DNA from: Modicisalibacter coralii
Lineage (GTDB): Bacteria > Pseudomonadota > Gammaproteobacteria > Pseudomonadales > Halomonadaceae
DNA length: 64,000 bases
NCBI RefSeq assembly: GCF_004117855.1
Contig: NZ_QWBW01000010.1
Coordinates: forward strand, 1-64,000
Direction of reading: 5' to 3'
Each line of letters opens with the position of its first letter. The stretch's first letter is position 1. The position numbers and the translations under genes were made by a program. The notes under the pieces were generated by a model. The model was not told where the DNA came from. It did not search any database and saw only the letters and a list, made by a program, of their open reading frames with translations. Shown piece after piece: positions 8,834 through 18,300 of this stretch.

Positions 8834-9436
8834 ATGAAGCCCGACGAGCCGATCCGACGCCAGTCCCCCCCTTCCCGCCACCGCCAGATGGCGCTGTTCG
8901 CCCGCAACTTCTTCAAGCACCCGAAAATGCTGGGCTCGATCATCCCCAGCTCGCCCTTCCTGGTGCGACGCATGCTGACTCATATCGACTGGCAGCATAC
9001 CCGGGTGCTGGTCGAATACGGCCCGGGGGTGGGCACCTTCACCCGCGAGATCCTCCGCCAGATGCCCGCCGATGCGGTGCTGATCGTGATCGAGACCAAT
9101 GCGGACTTCGTCGACTACATCCAGCGCGTCTATCCCGATCCGCGCATGCAGGTGGTCCATGGCTCGGCGGCCGATATCGAGCAGATTCTCGCCGAACGTG
9201 AACTGGGTCAGGTCGACTACGTCATTGCCGGCATCCCCTTCAGCACGTTGCCCGGCCCGGTCGGCGAAAGCATCCTCAATGCGACGCGTCAGGTGATCTC
9301 GCCCGCCGGCACCTTCCTGCTCTACCAGTTCTCGCCCAAGCTGCTGCCCACGCTGCGCCGGACCTTCTCCAAGGTGACCCGCGAGTTCGAGCCGATCAAT
9401 TTCCTGCCGGCACACTTCTACCGCTGCACGCCCTGA
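8834..9436 (+). CDS. SAM-dependent methyltransferase, phospholipid N-methyltransferase-like
   Basis: About 200 aa with a class I Rossmann fold: motif I VEYGPGVGTFTREIL, an acidic ribose-binding residue in VIETN, and the post-I segment HGSAADIEQ. The N-terminal FARNFFKHPKMLGSIIPSS is typical of PmtA-like enzymes, which methylate phosphatidylethanolamine, and of related rRNA-dimethyladenosine-like proteins. Function is therefore inferred. An in-frame ATG at 8789 would add 15 residues; neither start has a strong ribosome-binding site, and 8834 was preferred because the extra residues look non-conserved. A strong terminator follows. Confidence 0.82.
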   Translation: MKPDEPIRRQSPPSRHRQMALFARNFFKHPKMLGSIIPSSPFLVRRMLTHIDWQHTRVLVEYGPGVGTFTREILRQMPADAVLIVIETNADFVDYIQRVYPDPRMQVVHGSAADIEQILAERELGQVDYVIAGIPFSTLPGPVGESILNATRQVISPAGTFLLYQFSPKLLPTLRRTFSKVTREFEPINFLPAHFYRCTP

Positions 9437-9440
9437 CGAC

Positions 9441-9474
9441 AGCGGCCCGCCAGCCGGGTGGCTGGCGGGCCGCT
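9441..9474. terminator. Bidirectional terminator between convergent genes
   Basis: Perfect 15-bp stem (AGCGGCCCGCCAGCC with its complement) and a GGGT loop, placed between the methyltransferase and katA stop codons. Confidence 0.85.
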
Positions 9475-9502
9475 GGTGGTCCCGGTATCGGTCGCGACCG
9501 GT

Positions 9503-10963
9503 TCAGTTCAGCTTCGCCTTCACCCCTTCCTCGATGCGCCGGCCGATGGTCGCGTCGATGTTCTTCCAGTACTCGAAGACCCGCGAGAGTACCGGCTCCT
9601 TGACGCCGCCCAGCACGTGACCGACCACGTTGTCGACCAGCCGGTCGCGGGCCGCTTCGTCCATCACCTTGTTGATCAGGTCGTGGGCCTGGCCGTAATC
9701 GTCGTCGTCCTGGCGCAGCGTATAGGGCGCACGGACCATGTCGCCGCTGGCCTGCCAGGTGGAGTCGGTGGGGTAACGTTCGCCGTCCGCCGCCGGCCCG
9801 CCCTTGGAGTTGGGCGCATAGACCGGGTCGCTGACGTTCTTCACGCGCATCGCCCCGTCCTTGCTGTAACTGTGTACCGGCGCGAGCGGCGAGTTGACCG
9901 GGATCTGCTTGTAGTTGACCCCGAGCCGCGCACGATGCGCATCGGCGTAGGAGAACACGCGGGCGATCAGCATCTTGTCGGGGCTGATGCCGATACCGGG
10001 CACCAGGTTGTTGGGCTCGAAGGCCGCCTGTTCGATCTCGGTGTGATAGTCGGTGGGGTTGCGATCCAGCGTCAGCTTGCCGACCTTGATCAGCGGATAG
10101 TCGTCGTGCGGCCAGACCTTGGTCAGGTCGAAGGGGTTCAGACGATAGGTATCCGCATCCTTGAACGGCATGACCTGCATGTACAGCGTCCAGCTCGGGC
10201 ATTCACCGCGGTCGATCGCTTCATACAGGTCGCGGGTGTGATAGTCGTTGTCCACGCCGCAGAGGCGGTCCGCCTCGTCCTGGGTCAGGCACTCGATGCC
10301 CTGATCGGTCTTGAAGTGATACTTGACCCAGAATTTCTCGCCCTGGGCGTTGGTCCACATGTAGGTGTGACTGGAATAGCCGTTCATGTGCCGCCAGGTC
10401 TTGGGGATGCCGCGGTCGCCCATCAGCCAGGTGACCTGATGGGCCGACTCCGGTGACAGCGTCCAGAAATCCCACTGCATGTCATGGTCGCGGAGGTGAT
10501 TGTCGGCGCGGCGCTTCTGCGAGCGGATGAAATGCTGGAACTTCATCGGGTCGCGTACGAAGAACACCGGCGTGTTGTTCCCCACCATGTCGTAGTTGCC
10601 TTCGCTGGTGTAGAACTTGATCGAGAACCCGCGCGGATCGCGCCAGGTATCCGGGCTGCCGCGCTCGCCGGCGACGGTGGAAAAGCGCATTACCACATCG
10701 GTCCTGGTGCCTTTCTGGAACACCGCGGCCCTGGTATAACGGCTAACGTCCTCGGTGGTCTCGAACCGGCCGAAGGCGCCGCCGCCCTTGGCGTGAGGCT
10801 GACGCTCGGGGATCCGCTCGCGGTTGAAGTTGGCCATCTGCTCGATCAGATAATGATCGTGGAGCAGCAGCGGCCCGTCGGGGCCGACAGACAGAGAATG
10901 CTCGTCGCTGGCGACCGGGATCCCGGCATCGGTTGTCGTGGGCTTGCGATCATCGCTGGTCAC
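9503..10963 (-). CDS. katA: Monofunctional haem catalase (small-subunit type)
   Basis: 486 aa, typical for clade-3 small-subunit catalases. It breaks down H2O2 to water and oxygen in the cytosol. Distal-side residues are His57 ([12 protein letters not shown]) and Asn in VGNNTPVFF near 130; the haem-ligating Tyr is in [14 protein letters not shown] near 340. The start is GTG at 10963 with AGGAGA upstream; no better ATG exists before conserved sequence. It converges on the methyltransferase. I looked for an OxyR-type site upstream and found none I could defend. Confidence 0.97.
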   Translation of the reverse strand: MTSDDRKPTTTDAGIPVASDEHSLSVGPDGPLLLHDHYLIEQMANFNRERIPERQPHAKGGGAFGRFETTEDVSRYTRAAVFQKGTRTDVVMRFSTVAGERGSPDTWRDPRGFSIKFYTSEGNYDMVGNNTPVFFVRDPMKFQHFIRSQKRRADNHLRDHDMQWDFWTLSPESAHQVTWLMGDRGIPKTWRHMNGYSSHTYMWTNAQGEKFWVKYHFKTDQGIECLTQDEADRLCGVDNDYHTRDLYEAIDRGECPSWTLYMQVMPFKDADTYRLNPFDLTKVWPHDDYPLIKVGKLTLDRNPTDYHTEIEQAAFEPNNLVPGIGISPDKMLIARVFSYADAHRARLGVNYKQIPVNSPLAPVHSYSKDGAMRVKNVSDPVYAPNSKGGPAADGERYPTDSTWQASGDMVRAPYTLRQDDDDYGQAHDLINKVMDEAARDRLVDNVVGHVLGGVKEPVLSRVFEYWKNIDATIGRRIEEGVKAKLN

Positions 10964-11651
10964 GGTAGTTACTCTCCTGTCATGAAAGCGTGGCGCTGTG
11001 CCACGCCGTGGCTCTCGATCGGCGTTCGGGGCCGTCCATCCTTGCTCCCGCGCAACCCGACGGGCAATGCCTGGCGATTTTGTCCCTCATCGGCGAGACC
11101 GGGTGCGACGCATCGTGGGAGGTATAGTGTGAAACCACCGGGGCTGTCCAACGCGCCCGACCGACCGGGACGCCCGAAAAGCGTACGACGCGCGCGAGCC
11201 ACACGCCGGCCAACCCGGCGACACGCCCCGCGGCGCCCGCCCTGCCTGGGCTGGCGGCGAAGCGATCGCCCCGCGAGCGTAGCGGCTCATAGGCGGCCTC
11301 GATCCCGGCCATGGGCAATATTCATCGTCCAACCGGGTCAAAAACCGCCGCCGCACGGGTCCCGCGAATTTTCCGGCGGCGATCCTTTACGGCGGCCCAC
11401 GGGGCTTTCTACATTCAAGGTGACCCTCCCACGCGAGGAACCCACCGCCCCCGCTCGTCGGGGAGGCGACAGGGAAGCCGCCATCGATAGCGTCGTCGCT
11501 CGGGCATACCGAGACGTCGCACTCAAGCCAGCCTACCTCCGGTCGATATATTGCAAGAGCGTTACTGCCTCGGTGATGGCGGTATGCGGCTGATACGCTC
11601 CAGGAACACTGCCTGATCCCCTGGCCGCTGACTTCCGGCGAGGAGCCTCCG
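10964..11651. other. Long intergenic region upstream of katA
   Basis: About 690 bases without a gene I can support. Several overlapping open frames occur on both strands, but all are Arg/Pro/Gly-rich and lack ribosome-binding sites or family features. It should carry the katA promoter on the minus strand and a promoter for the small gene at 11652. Confidence 0.5.
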
Positions 11652-11873
11652 ATGGATACGTTATCGATGACGATCGAACTGACCGACGACCTGGTCGCGA
11701 CGACCCTGGCGCGCCGCCTGGCTTGCGCCAAGCTGCGACTCGACCGCCTGGAACGCGACTTTGCATCGAAGGATGACAGCGCCCTGGCGGCGGCACGGGT
11801 TGAGTTCGCCCTGGCGTCCCGGGCGCTGGCGGATGCGCTCGTCGCCCAGGGCCTGCATGCCTCGGCACCATGA
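11652..11873 (+). CDS. Small hypothetical protein
   Basis: 73 aa, predicted mostly helical and soluble, with alternating Ala/Leu and charged residues (LARRLACAKLRLDRLERDF). I do not recognise it. It is supported by GAGGAG about 8 bases before the ATG, by normal codon use for the region and by the absence of a better frame. No signal peptide or membrane segment. Next downstream is another small unknown gene on the same strand, about 155 bases away. Confidence 0.6.
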   Translation: MDTLSMTIELTDDLVATTLARRLACAKLRLDRLERDFASKDDSALAAARVEFALASRALADALVAQGLHASAP

Positions 11874-12028
11874 CATGAAGTGACGACTCACTGCCCATGT
11901 AGCTCGGCAATATCGGGCCCACCTGCGCCAAACCGGGATTTTCGCTATGCTGGGCCCGGCAACATCATCAAAGAGGGAGTAGCGGTCACGATCCAACAGT
12001 GATTACCAAGCCGATACAGGAGGTTCTC

Positions 12029-12325
12029 ATGAAGGTCTACAAACCTGAGTGGCAATGCACGTTCAGCGTCAGCGACGGGGCAGAAGAATCATCCAGTTGG
12101 AAGGAGCGCATCGCCTGGCGTCTGCGATCGCTCGCCGACAGGCTGGACGGCAGCGGCAGAACCTTGAAGATCGATTACGACGTCACCCCCATCGTCAGCC
12201 GCGCTGACGTCGATACCTGTCTCGGCAAGGGGTTCGAGGTCACCCAGGGGCTGCTCACCCAGCTCGCCCATCAGGCCGCCTGCGAGGACGTCATGCGCGA
12301 TGCCAAGGCGGAACTCTACGACTGA
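12029..12325 (+). CDS. Small hypothetical protein
   Basis: 98 aa, soluble and acidic overall. It starts at ATG 12029 with AGGAGG 6 bases before it; an in-frame GTG 30 bases upstream is less likely. A central basic helix (SWKERIAWRLRSLADRLDG) precedes a KIDYDVTPIVSRADVDTCL segment and a helical tail. I cannot assign it to a family. A clear terminator follows, which supports it as a real transcription unit. Confidence 0.7.
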   Translation: MKVYKPEWQCTFSVSDGAEESSSWKERIAWRLRSLADRLDGSGRTLKIDYDVTPIVSRADVDTCLGKGFEVTQGLLTQLAHQAACEDVMRDAKAELYD

Positions 12326-12361
12326 GCCGGCTCCCGGACCTTGGGCCACGTCCCTGCGATC

Positions 12362-12385
12362 ACCCCGCGCCATCCGGCGCGGGGT
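12362..12385 (+). terminator. Rho-independent terminator
   Basis: Perfect 10-bp stem (ACCCCGCGCC with GGCGCGGGGT) around an ATCC loop, then GGTTCGTTC. Confidence 0.75.
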
Positions 12386-12459
12386 GGTTCGTTCATGGGC
12401 TATTGATCGCCACCCAGGCGAGTTACCATCGCCGCCCCATCCTCAGCCAGGCGAGTGTC

Positions 12460-13479
12460 ATGCCGATTATTCACAGCATCGTCCACCGTATCGATAAACC
12501 CGGGAGCGACGCGCCGGCCAGCCTGGTCAGCGCCACTGCCGTGTTGACCGACGCGGGCCCCGTGGACGATCTGCTGGCCAGCCTGACCAGCAGTTTCCAC
12601 GCCAAGGCCAAGGCCTGGGGTTACTTCGCCGAGGACGCTCCGTCGGCCACCCTGGCGGCGATCTTGCCGCGCTATCTGGCCAGCACCGACGACGGGGCGC
12701 CGCCGGCCGAGGCCTTCGTCGACGTCACGAAAGCGGCAGCGGAGAGCCTGCGCCCCCTGCTCGACGACCACCTGCCCACCGGCGGGCACCTGCTGTTCGT
12801 CCACAACCGCCAGGGCGAGGCCGAGTTCCTGACTCTGGCGCTGCTCCACCATCGCGAGGGCTTCGGCATCGACGAACGGCTGGCGGTGGCCCCCGTGTCG
12901 CAGCTCAACGTCGCCCAGGCGACGCTCGCCGCGCGCATCGACCTCGGCCAGATGCGTGCCGGCAACTCCCGCCAGTACGTGGCCTACAACAAGGATCGCG
13001 GCGGCAAGAAGCTCGCCGAGGGCTTTCGCGACTGGCTAGGTTGCGTGGAGGGCGTGGATGCCACCGGCGAGACCCGCACCCTGCTCAAGGCCTTCAGCGA
13101 CTACGTGGAAAGCGAGGACCTGCCCGAGGAACAGAGTCGCGAGAAGACCGAGGCACTGATCGACTACGCCAGCGATCAGGCCCGGCGCGGCGAGCCGATC
13201 ACCCTCGACGAACTCTCCGAGCTGGTCGACGAGCAGCAGCCCAAGGCCTTCTACGACTACATCCGCAACCAGGACTATGGCCTGGCCCCGGAAATCCCCC
13301 CCGACAAGCGCACCCTGCAACAGTTCAAGCGCCTGACGGGGCGTTCCGGCGGCGTCTCGATCAGTTTCGACTCGCACCTGCTGGGCAACGGCATCGAATA
13401 CGACGAGAGCCAGGACCGGCTGATCATCAAGCAGGTCCCCGGCGCGCTCAAGGAACAGATCAAGCAGCGCCAGTCGTGA
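12460..13479 (+). CDS. yejK: Nucleoid-associated protein YejK/NdpA
   Basis: 339 aa, matching the usual 335-340 aa of the NdpA family, which associates with the nucleoid. It starts MPIIHSIVHRIDKPG, and carries QLNVAQATLAARIDLGQM near 150, YVAYNKDRGGKKLAEGF near 180 and FYDYIRNQDYGLAPEIPPD near 270, in the family's order. The C-terminal part (ISFDSHLLGNGIEYD) is also conserved. ATG 12460 was chosen because the upstream extension has no family match. Free-standing gene. Confidence 0.93.
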   Translation: MPIIHSIVHRIDKPGSDAPASLVSATAVLTDAGPVDDLLASLTSSFHAKAKAWGYFAEDAPSATLAAILPRYLASTDDGAPPAEAFVDVTKAAAESLRPLLDDHLPTGGHLLFVHNRQGEAEFLTLALLHHREGFGIDERLAVAPVSQLNVAQATLAARIDLGQMRAGNSRQYVAYNKDRGGKKLAEGFRDWLGCVEGVDATGETRTLLKAFSDYVESEDLPEEQSREKTEALIDYASDQARRGEPITLDELSELVDEQQPKAFYDYIRNQDYGLAPEIPPDKRTLQQFKRLTGRSGGVSISFDSHLLGNGIEYDESQDRLIIKQVPGALKEQIKQRQS

Positions 13480-13554
13480 GCGCTGGTGTTCGTGACATGG
13501 CGGCGCATTGCGTTAGGCTGTAAGCCGTTAGCCACCAAACGACAGGCCATTGCC

Positions 13555-14553
13555 ATGGAATCGAACTACTTCACCATCATCGACTACCCCACCGGCATGC
13601 CGTCGCGCGACCTGTTCGCGCTACGGCATCGCGAACTGCCCGAGCTGGCCGACGGCGAGGTGCGCATTCGCAACACCTGGCTGTCGGTGGACCCCTACAT
13701 GCGCGGACGCATGAGCGGCCAGCGCACCTATATCGATCCCTTCGTCGCCGGCGAACCGCTCGACGGCGCGGCGGTCGGCGAGGTGATCGCCTCGCGCGAT
13801 GCGCGCTTTCAGGAAGGCGACAAGGTCAGCCACGGGGCCGGCTGGCGCGACGTCGCCCAGCTTTCCGGCGAGGCCGTGCACAAGCTGCCCGACCTGGGCG
13901 TCCCCGAGCAGGCCTATCTCGGCGTGCTGGGCATGCCCGGGATGACCGCCTGGACCGGCCTCAATCGCATCGCAGACATGCGCGAGGGCGACAACGTGCT
14001 GGTCAGCGCCGCCAGCGGCGCGGTGGGCTCCCTCACCGTGCAACTGGCCAAGGCCAAGGGTGGCCGAGTGGTCGGCATCGCCGGTGCCCCGCAAAAGCTC
14101 GAGTGGCTGGAATCGCTCGGCGTCACGCCGGTGAGCTACCGGGGCAAGGATGCCCGCGAGCTCGCCGCCGATCTGCACAAGGCCTGTCCCGACGGCTTCG
14201 ACGTCTACTACGAGAACGTCGGCGGGGCCTGCCTGGAAGCGGCACTCGACAACCTGCGCCTCGGCGCGCGCATCGCCGTGTGCGGGCTGATCGACAGCTA
14301 CAACGCCCAAGGCCCCACCCCCGGCCCCAGCAACCTGTCGAAGCTGCTGTTCCACCGGGCGCGCATGGAGGGCTTCATCGTCATGGATCACTGGGACCAC
14401 TATCCCCGGTTCCTCGAGGAGGTCGGCCCGCGCGTGGCGAATGGCGAGATAAGCTACAAGGAAACCGTCGAGGAGGGCCTGGACGCCACCCCCGACGCCT
14501 TCCTCAAGCTCTTCGAAGGGGGCAACACCGGCAAGATGCTGGTCCGACTGTAA
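13555..14553 (+). CDS. curA: NADPH-dependent reductase, CurA/leukotriene B4 dehydrogenase family
   Basis: 332 aa, MDR superfamily without zinc. It has RNTWLSVDPYMRGRM near residue 40, LGMPGMTAWTGL near 125, the nucleotide motif SAASGAVGSLTVQLAK near 150 and YYENVGG near 215. E. coli CurA reduces curcumin; family members generally reduce alpha,beta-unsaturated carbonyls with NADPH. ATG 13555 agrees with the family N-terminus. A terminator shared with the convergent symporter gene follows. Confidence 0.9.
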   Translation: MESNYFTIIDYPTGMPSRDLFALRHRELPELADGEVRIRNTWLSVDPYMRGRMSGQRTYIDPFVAGEPLDGAAVGEVIASRDARFQEGDKVSHGAGWRDVAQLSGEAVHKLPDLGVPEQAYLGVLGMPGMTAWTGLNRIADMREGDNVLVSAASGAVGSLTVQLAKAKGGRVVGIAGAPQKLEWLESLGVTPVSYRGKDARELAADLHKACPDGFDVYYENVGGACLEAALDNLRLGARIAVCGLIDSYNAQGPTPGPSNLSKLLFHRARMEGFIVMDHWDHYPRFLEEVGPRVANGEISYKETVEEGLDATPDAFLKLFEGGNTGKMLVRL

Positions 14554-14560
14554 CGCGGCC

Positions 14561-14588
14561 GAGAGGGCGGCGGCCCTGCCGCCCTCTC
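14561..14588. terminator. Bidirectional terminator
   Basis: Perfect 11-bp stem GAGAGGGCGGC/GCCGCCCTCTC with a 6-base loop, between the convergent curA and symporter genes, followed by TCCCCCC on the plus side. Confidence 0.8.
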
Positions 14589-14598
14589 TCCCCCCGTG

Positions 14599-15855
14599 CT
14601 AGTCACTCGCCTCGGGGACGGTCTCGTCCGATCGACCGGCGTTGCCACGTTCACTGCGGGCGATGATCGCCGTGCCGACCAGATCGCCGGTGACGTTGAG
14701 CGCCGTGCAGCCCATGCCGACCAGCGCGTCGATGGAGGTCAGCAGCGCGACCGTCTCGATCGGCAGTCCCACCTGGGTAAAGACGGTGGCGATCATCACG
14801 ATGCCGGCGCCCGGCACCCCGGCGGTGCCGATCGAGGTCAGCGTGCCGATCACCACGATCTCGAGCATGCTGGTCAGATCCAGCGGTGCACCGATCACGT
14901 TGGCGGCGAACACCGCCGAGATCGCGATACGGATCGCCGCGCCATCCATGTTGATGGTCGCCCCCAGCGGGAGGCTGACGCCGTAGATGCTGCGCGGCAG
15001 TCGCAGGCGGCGCGCGGCATCGAGGGTCAGCGGCAGGGTCCCCGAGCTGCTCTGGGTAGCGAAGGCCGTGGCCATGGGCGTGCGCGCCTCGCGGAAGAAA
15101 CCGCCCGGGCGCACCCCGAACAGCCCCATGAGCCCGGTATAGATGACCAGTTGCACCGCCAGGGCGATGTAGAGTACCGCCACCATGTCGCCCAGCGAGA
15201 GAATGGTGTCCAGCCCCTGTCGGCCCACCGTCCCGGCGACGATCGCGAACACCCCGATGGGCACGTACTGCAGCACCCCGCCCATCACCCGCAGAGTCAC
15301 CTCGTTGAGCCCTTCGATCACCCGATAGAGGTGCTCGCCCAGTTCCCCCTGACGTTTTGATGCACGCAGCATCAACAGCGCGATGCCGAAGACGATGGCG
15401 GTGAAGATGATCCCCAGCAGGTTGACCTCGGCGAACGCCGAGACGATGTTGTCGGGCACGATGCTCAGCAGTACGTGGACGAAACCCGGATTCTCGGGCA
15501 CCTCGATTCGCGCGCTCTGATCCAGGGTCATGCCGCTGCCCGGCTCGAACAGCGTGGCCACGGCCAACCCGACGACGATCGCCAGGGCCGAGGTGACGAC
15601 GTAGTACGCCAGCAGCTTGCGGCCGGTGCGCCCCAGGCTGCCGCGTTCGCCCTGGTTGATGCCCACCATCAGCGTGAACAGCACGATCGGCACGATCAGG
15701 AACTTCAGCAGCCGCAGCAGCAGCTCGCCGAACGGCGCCAGCCAGGTGGCGGCCGTCTGCCCGCCGACCAGGCCGACGATCACGCCGAGTATCAGGGCGA
15801 GGGTCACCCGCAGAATCAGCGAGCTGTTCAGGTAGCCCTGCCAGAGTGTCTTCAT
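14599..15855 (-). CDS. Dicarboxylate/amino acid:cation symporter (DAACS family)
   Basis: 418-aa secondary transporter of the glutamate-transporter fold with about eight membrane helices and two re-entrant hairpins. The HP1 serine-rich motif is TQSSSGTLPLTL near 265. The TM7 motif reads NMDGA near 305 where most members have NMDGT; this threonine is part of the cation site in characterised homologues. HP2 is GVPGAG near 345. It probably takes up a C4-dicarboxylate or small amino acid with Na+ or H+. GAGGAGA precedes the ATG. Confidence 0.93.
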   Translation of the reverse strand: MKTLWQGYLNSSLILRVTLALILGVIVGLVGGQTAATWLAPFGELLLRLLKFLIVPIVLFTLMVGINQGERGSLGRTGRKLLAYYVVTSALAIVVGLAVATLFEPGSGMTLDQSARIEVPENPGFVHVLLSIVPDNIVSAFAEVNLLGIIFTAIVFGIALLMLRASKRQGELGEHLYRVIEGLNEVTLRVMGGVLQYVPIGVFAIVAGTVGRQGLDTILSLGDMVAVLYIALAVQLVIYTGLMGLFGVRPGGFFREARTPMATAFATQSSSGTLPLTLDAARRLRLPRSIYGVSLPLGATINMDGAAIRIAISAVFAANVIGAPLDLTSMLEIVVIGTLTSIGTAGVPGAGIVMIATVFTQVGLPIETVALLTSIDALVGMGCTALNVTGDLVGTAIIARSERGNAGRSDETVPEASD

Positions 15856-15891
15856 CGCTCTTTCTCCTCGTCCATGAGTCGCGGCTTGCGC

Positions 15892-16512
15892 TCAGTCACT
15901 GTAGACGCTCGGCGCCCCGGATCGCTGGAATTCCCGGCACTGGTGAATGTCCACGGCCAGGGTCCGCCCCTCGGAGAGCGGCGGCAGGGCGTCGAGCGCG
16001 AAGAAATCGGCGGCGTCGGTCTCGTTGTTGGGCACGAACTCGCCGCCGTCGTCGTCACAGACGTAGAACAGCTTGTAGATATGATCCGGCGAGACCGGCG
16101 TATAGGGGTGCAGGCTGCGGTCCTTGAGCATCGCCAGGCGCGGGTTGCTGGCGCATCGCCCCGCCTCCTCGGCGATCTCGCGCAGCACGCAGCTCGAGGG
16201 CCCCTCGTTGACGTCCGCCCAGCCGCCCGGCAGGGTCCAGCGTCCGTCCTTGATCTCGCGCACCAGCAGCACGCGGTCGCCGTCGAACAGCGCGCCGCGC
16301 ACGTCGACCTTGGGCGTGGCGTAGCCACGGTCGGGGACGATGAAGTTTTCCACCCGCTCGATCGGCACGTCGCCGAGCACCGCGAACATCTGGTTGGTCA
16401 GCGTCTCGAGCTGGCGGTAGCGCTCGAGCTCGTACTTGTTGGTGGTGTAGGTCTGCCCGGTCTGGGCGATGGAACGCAGCTGCTTGGCGAAGGCCACCCA
16501 GTCGTGAGCCAT
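15892..16512 (-). CDS. NUDIX hydrolase with N-terminal helical domain
   Basis: 206 aa. Residues about 1-60 form the helical domain seen in a subgroup of NUDIX proteins (MAHDWVAFAKQLRSIAQTGQ, then YELERYRQLETLTNQMF). The NUDIX box lies near 100-122 as GGWADVNEGPSSCVLREIAEEAG, read here in two parts: GGWADVNEGPSS and CVLREIAEEAG. Such proteins hydrolyse nucleoside-diphosphate derivatives such as ADP-ribose or CDP-choline. ATG 16512 has AGAGGGAAG upstream. Divergent from the HAD phosphatase gene. Confidence 0.9.
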   Translation of the reverse strand: MAHDWVAFAKQLRSIAQTGQTYTTNKYELERYRQLETLTNQMFAVLGDVPIERVENFIVPDRGYATPKVDVRGALFDGDRVLLVREIKDGRWTLPGGWADVNEGPSSCVLREIAEEAGRCASNPRLAMLKDRSLHPYTPVSPDHIYKLFYVCDDDGGEFVPNNETDAADFFALDALPPLSEGRTLAVDIHQCREFQRSGAPSVYSD

Positions 16513-16613
16513 GGACTTCCCTCTTGCTGTTTCTTCGAGAACGACCGCGCGGCTGCAGAGCGCCGCGCTTGAACGTATTCTGGACCCATCGACACGACGA
16601 CAGGACACCCGGC

Positions 16614-17384
16614 ATGACCCAACGGACGATCGACTGCTGGCTCACCGACATGGACGGCGTACTGATACGCGAGGACCGCGCCCTGCCCGGCGCGGCCGAA
16701 CTGATCGAGCGATGGCGCAGCCAGGCCACGCCGTTTCTGGTGCTCACCAACAACTCCATCTATACGCCACGCGACCTGAGTGCCCGCCTGATGCGTATCG
16801 GCATCGACGTTCCCGAGGATAGGCTCTGGACCTCCGCCCTGGCCACCGCCGCCTTCCTGCGCGACCAGGCGCCCGGCGGCTCGGCCTTCGTCATCGGCGA
16901 GGCCGGCCTGACCACGGCGATCCACGAAGCGGGCTTCGTGATGACCGACGTCGCACCGGACTTCGTGGTCCTCGGCGAGACGCGCACCTATTCCTTCGAG
17001 GCGATCACCCGGGCGATCCGGTTGATCGACGCCGGCGCGCGCTTCATCGCCACCAACCCCGACGTCACCGGACCCAGCCCCGAAGGGCCGCTGCCCGCCA
17101 CCGGCTCGGTGGCCGCCTTGATCACCGCCGCCACCAAGCGCGAGCCCTACTACGTCGGCAAGCCCAACCCGATGATGTTCCGCTCGGCGATGAACAAGCT
17201 CGGCGCCCATTCGGAGCGCACCGGAATGATCGGCGATCGCATGGACACCGACGTGATCGCCGGCATCGAGGCCGGCCTGCACACGATCCTCGTGCTGAGC
17301 GGGATCTCGAGCCGCGAGGATGTCGAGCGCTACCCCTTCCGACCGCGCGAGATCCTCGACTCGGTGGCGGATCTGCTGACCTGA
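16614..17384 (+). CDS. HAD-IIA family hydrolase (NagD-like phosphatase)
   Basis: 256 aa, as expected for NagD-type enzymes. Motif I is DMDGVL with the nucleophilic Asp at about residue 10 and acid/base Asp two positions on; motif II is LTNNS near 45; the substrate-cap region follows; motif III Lys is in VGKPNPMMF near 183; motif IV is GDRMDTD near 207. It probably dephosphorylates a nucleotide or sugar phosphate such as UMP. Start chosen for fit to the family. Convergent with yghU, with a hairpin between. Confidence 0.92.
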   Translation: MTQRTIDCWLTDMDGVLIREDRALPGAAELIERWRSQATPFLVLTNNSIYTPRDLSARLMRIGIDVPEDRLWTSALATAAFLRDQAPGGSAFVIGEAGLTTAIHEAGFVMTDVAPDFVVLGETRTYSFEAITRAIRLIDAGARFIATNPDVTGPSPEGPLPATGSVAALITAATKREPYYVGKPNPMMFRSAMNKLGAHSERTGMIGDRMDTDVIAGIEAGLHTILVLSGISSREDVERYPFRPREILDSVADLLT

Positions 17385-17395
17385 AGGCCGGACAT

Positions 17396-17421
17396 CGAGC
17401 CCGCGTCAGGTGCCGGGCTCG
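17396..17421. terminator. Hairpin between convergent genes
   Basis: CGAGCCCG/CGGGCTCG stem of 8 bp with a 10-base loop between the HAD hydrolase and yghU stop codons; likely serves both. Confidence 0.55.
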
Positions 17422-17430
17422 ACGAGAACG

Positions 17431-18300
17431 TTACCGCTGCGCCTCGAGCTTGTCCTGGGTCTTGGTCTCGAAGTCGCTGGCGTCGTGGCGCTCGTGGAGC
17501 TGGCTCGACGGCTCGCCGAAGGTGCGGTTGACCATGCGCCCGCGCTGGACCGCCGGACGGGCATCGATCTCCTCGGCCCAGCGCACCACGTTGGTATACG
17601 TCTGCACCTGCAGGAACTCGGCGGCATCGTAGAGCCGGCCGAGCACCAGTTGACCGTACCAGGCCCAGTTGGCGATGTCGGCGATGGTGTACGCGTCGCC
17701 GGCCAGATAGCGCGACTCCGCCAGTCGACGGTCGAGCACGTCGAGCTGACGCTTGGTCTCCATGGCGTAACGGTCGATCGGGTATTCGAGCTTCTCCGGC
17801 GCGTAGGCGTAAAAGTGCCCGAAGCCACCGCCGAGGAAGGGCGCGCTACCCATCTGCCAGAACAGCCAGTTGAGCGTCTCGGTCCGGGCACCGTGTTCCC
17901 CGGGCAGGAAGGCGTCGAACTTCTCGGCCAGATACAGGAGGATCGAGCCGGACTCGAACACCCGGGTCGCCGGCGTGGTGCCATGGTCCATCAGCGCCGG
18001 GATCTTGGAGTTGGGATTGACCGCGACGAAGCCGCTGCCGAACTGGTCGCCCTCGCCGATATCGATCAGCCAGGCGTCGTACTCGGCGTCGTGGCCCTGG
18101 GCCAGCAGTTCCTCGAACATTACCCCGGCCTTGACGCCGTTGGGCGTGGCCAGCGAGTAGAGCTGGAACGGATGCTTGCCCACCGGGAGTGCTTTCTCGT
18201 GGGTGGGCCCCGCCACCGGGCGGTTGATGCTGGCGAACTTGCCGCCGCTTTCCTTGGGTTCCCAGACTGTCGGGGGAATGTAGCCGCTGTCCTGGCTCAT
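17431..18300 (-). CDS. yghU: Glutathione-dependent disulfide-bond oxidoreductase YghU
   Basis: 289 aa, close in length and sequence to E. coli YghU (288 aa). Nu-class glutathione transferase fold: thioredoxin-like N-terminal domain (KHPFQLYSLATPNGVK, NPNSKIPAL, FESGSILLYLAEKF) and an all-helical C-terminal domain (GGGFGHFYAYAP, AGDAYTIADIANWAW, QLHERHDASDFE). Family members bind two glutathiones and reduce organic hydroperoxides and disulfides. Start at the ATG matching the family N-terminus (MSQDSGYIPPTVWEP). Confidence 0.95.
   Translation of the reverse strand: MSQDSGYIPPTVWEPKESGGKFASINRPVAGPTHEKALPVGKHPFQLYSLATPNGVKAGVMFEELLAQGHDAEYDAWLIDIGEGDQFGSGFVAVNPNSKIPALMDHGTTPATRVFESGSILLYLAEKFDAFLPGEHGARTETLNWLFWQMGSAPFLGGGFGHFYAYAPEKLEYPIDRYAMETKRQLDVLDRRLAESRYLAGDAYTIADIANWAWYGQLVLGRLYDAAEFLQVQTYTNVVRWAEEIDARPAVQRGRMVNRTFGEPSSQLHERHDASDFETKTQDKLEAQR

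Noticed and set aside
10969-11593. Possible small genes upstream of katA
   Set aside because: Several overlapping frames on both strands, none with a ribosome-binding site, normal composition or recognisable features.
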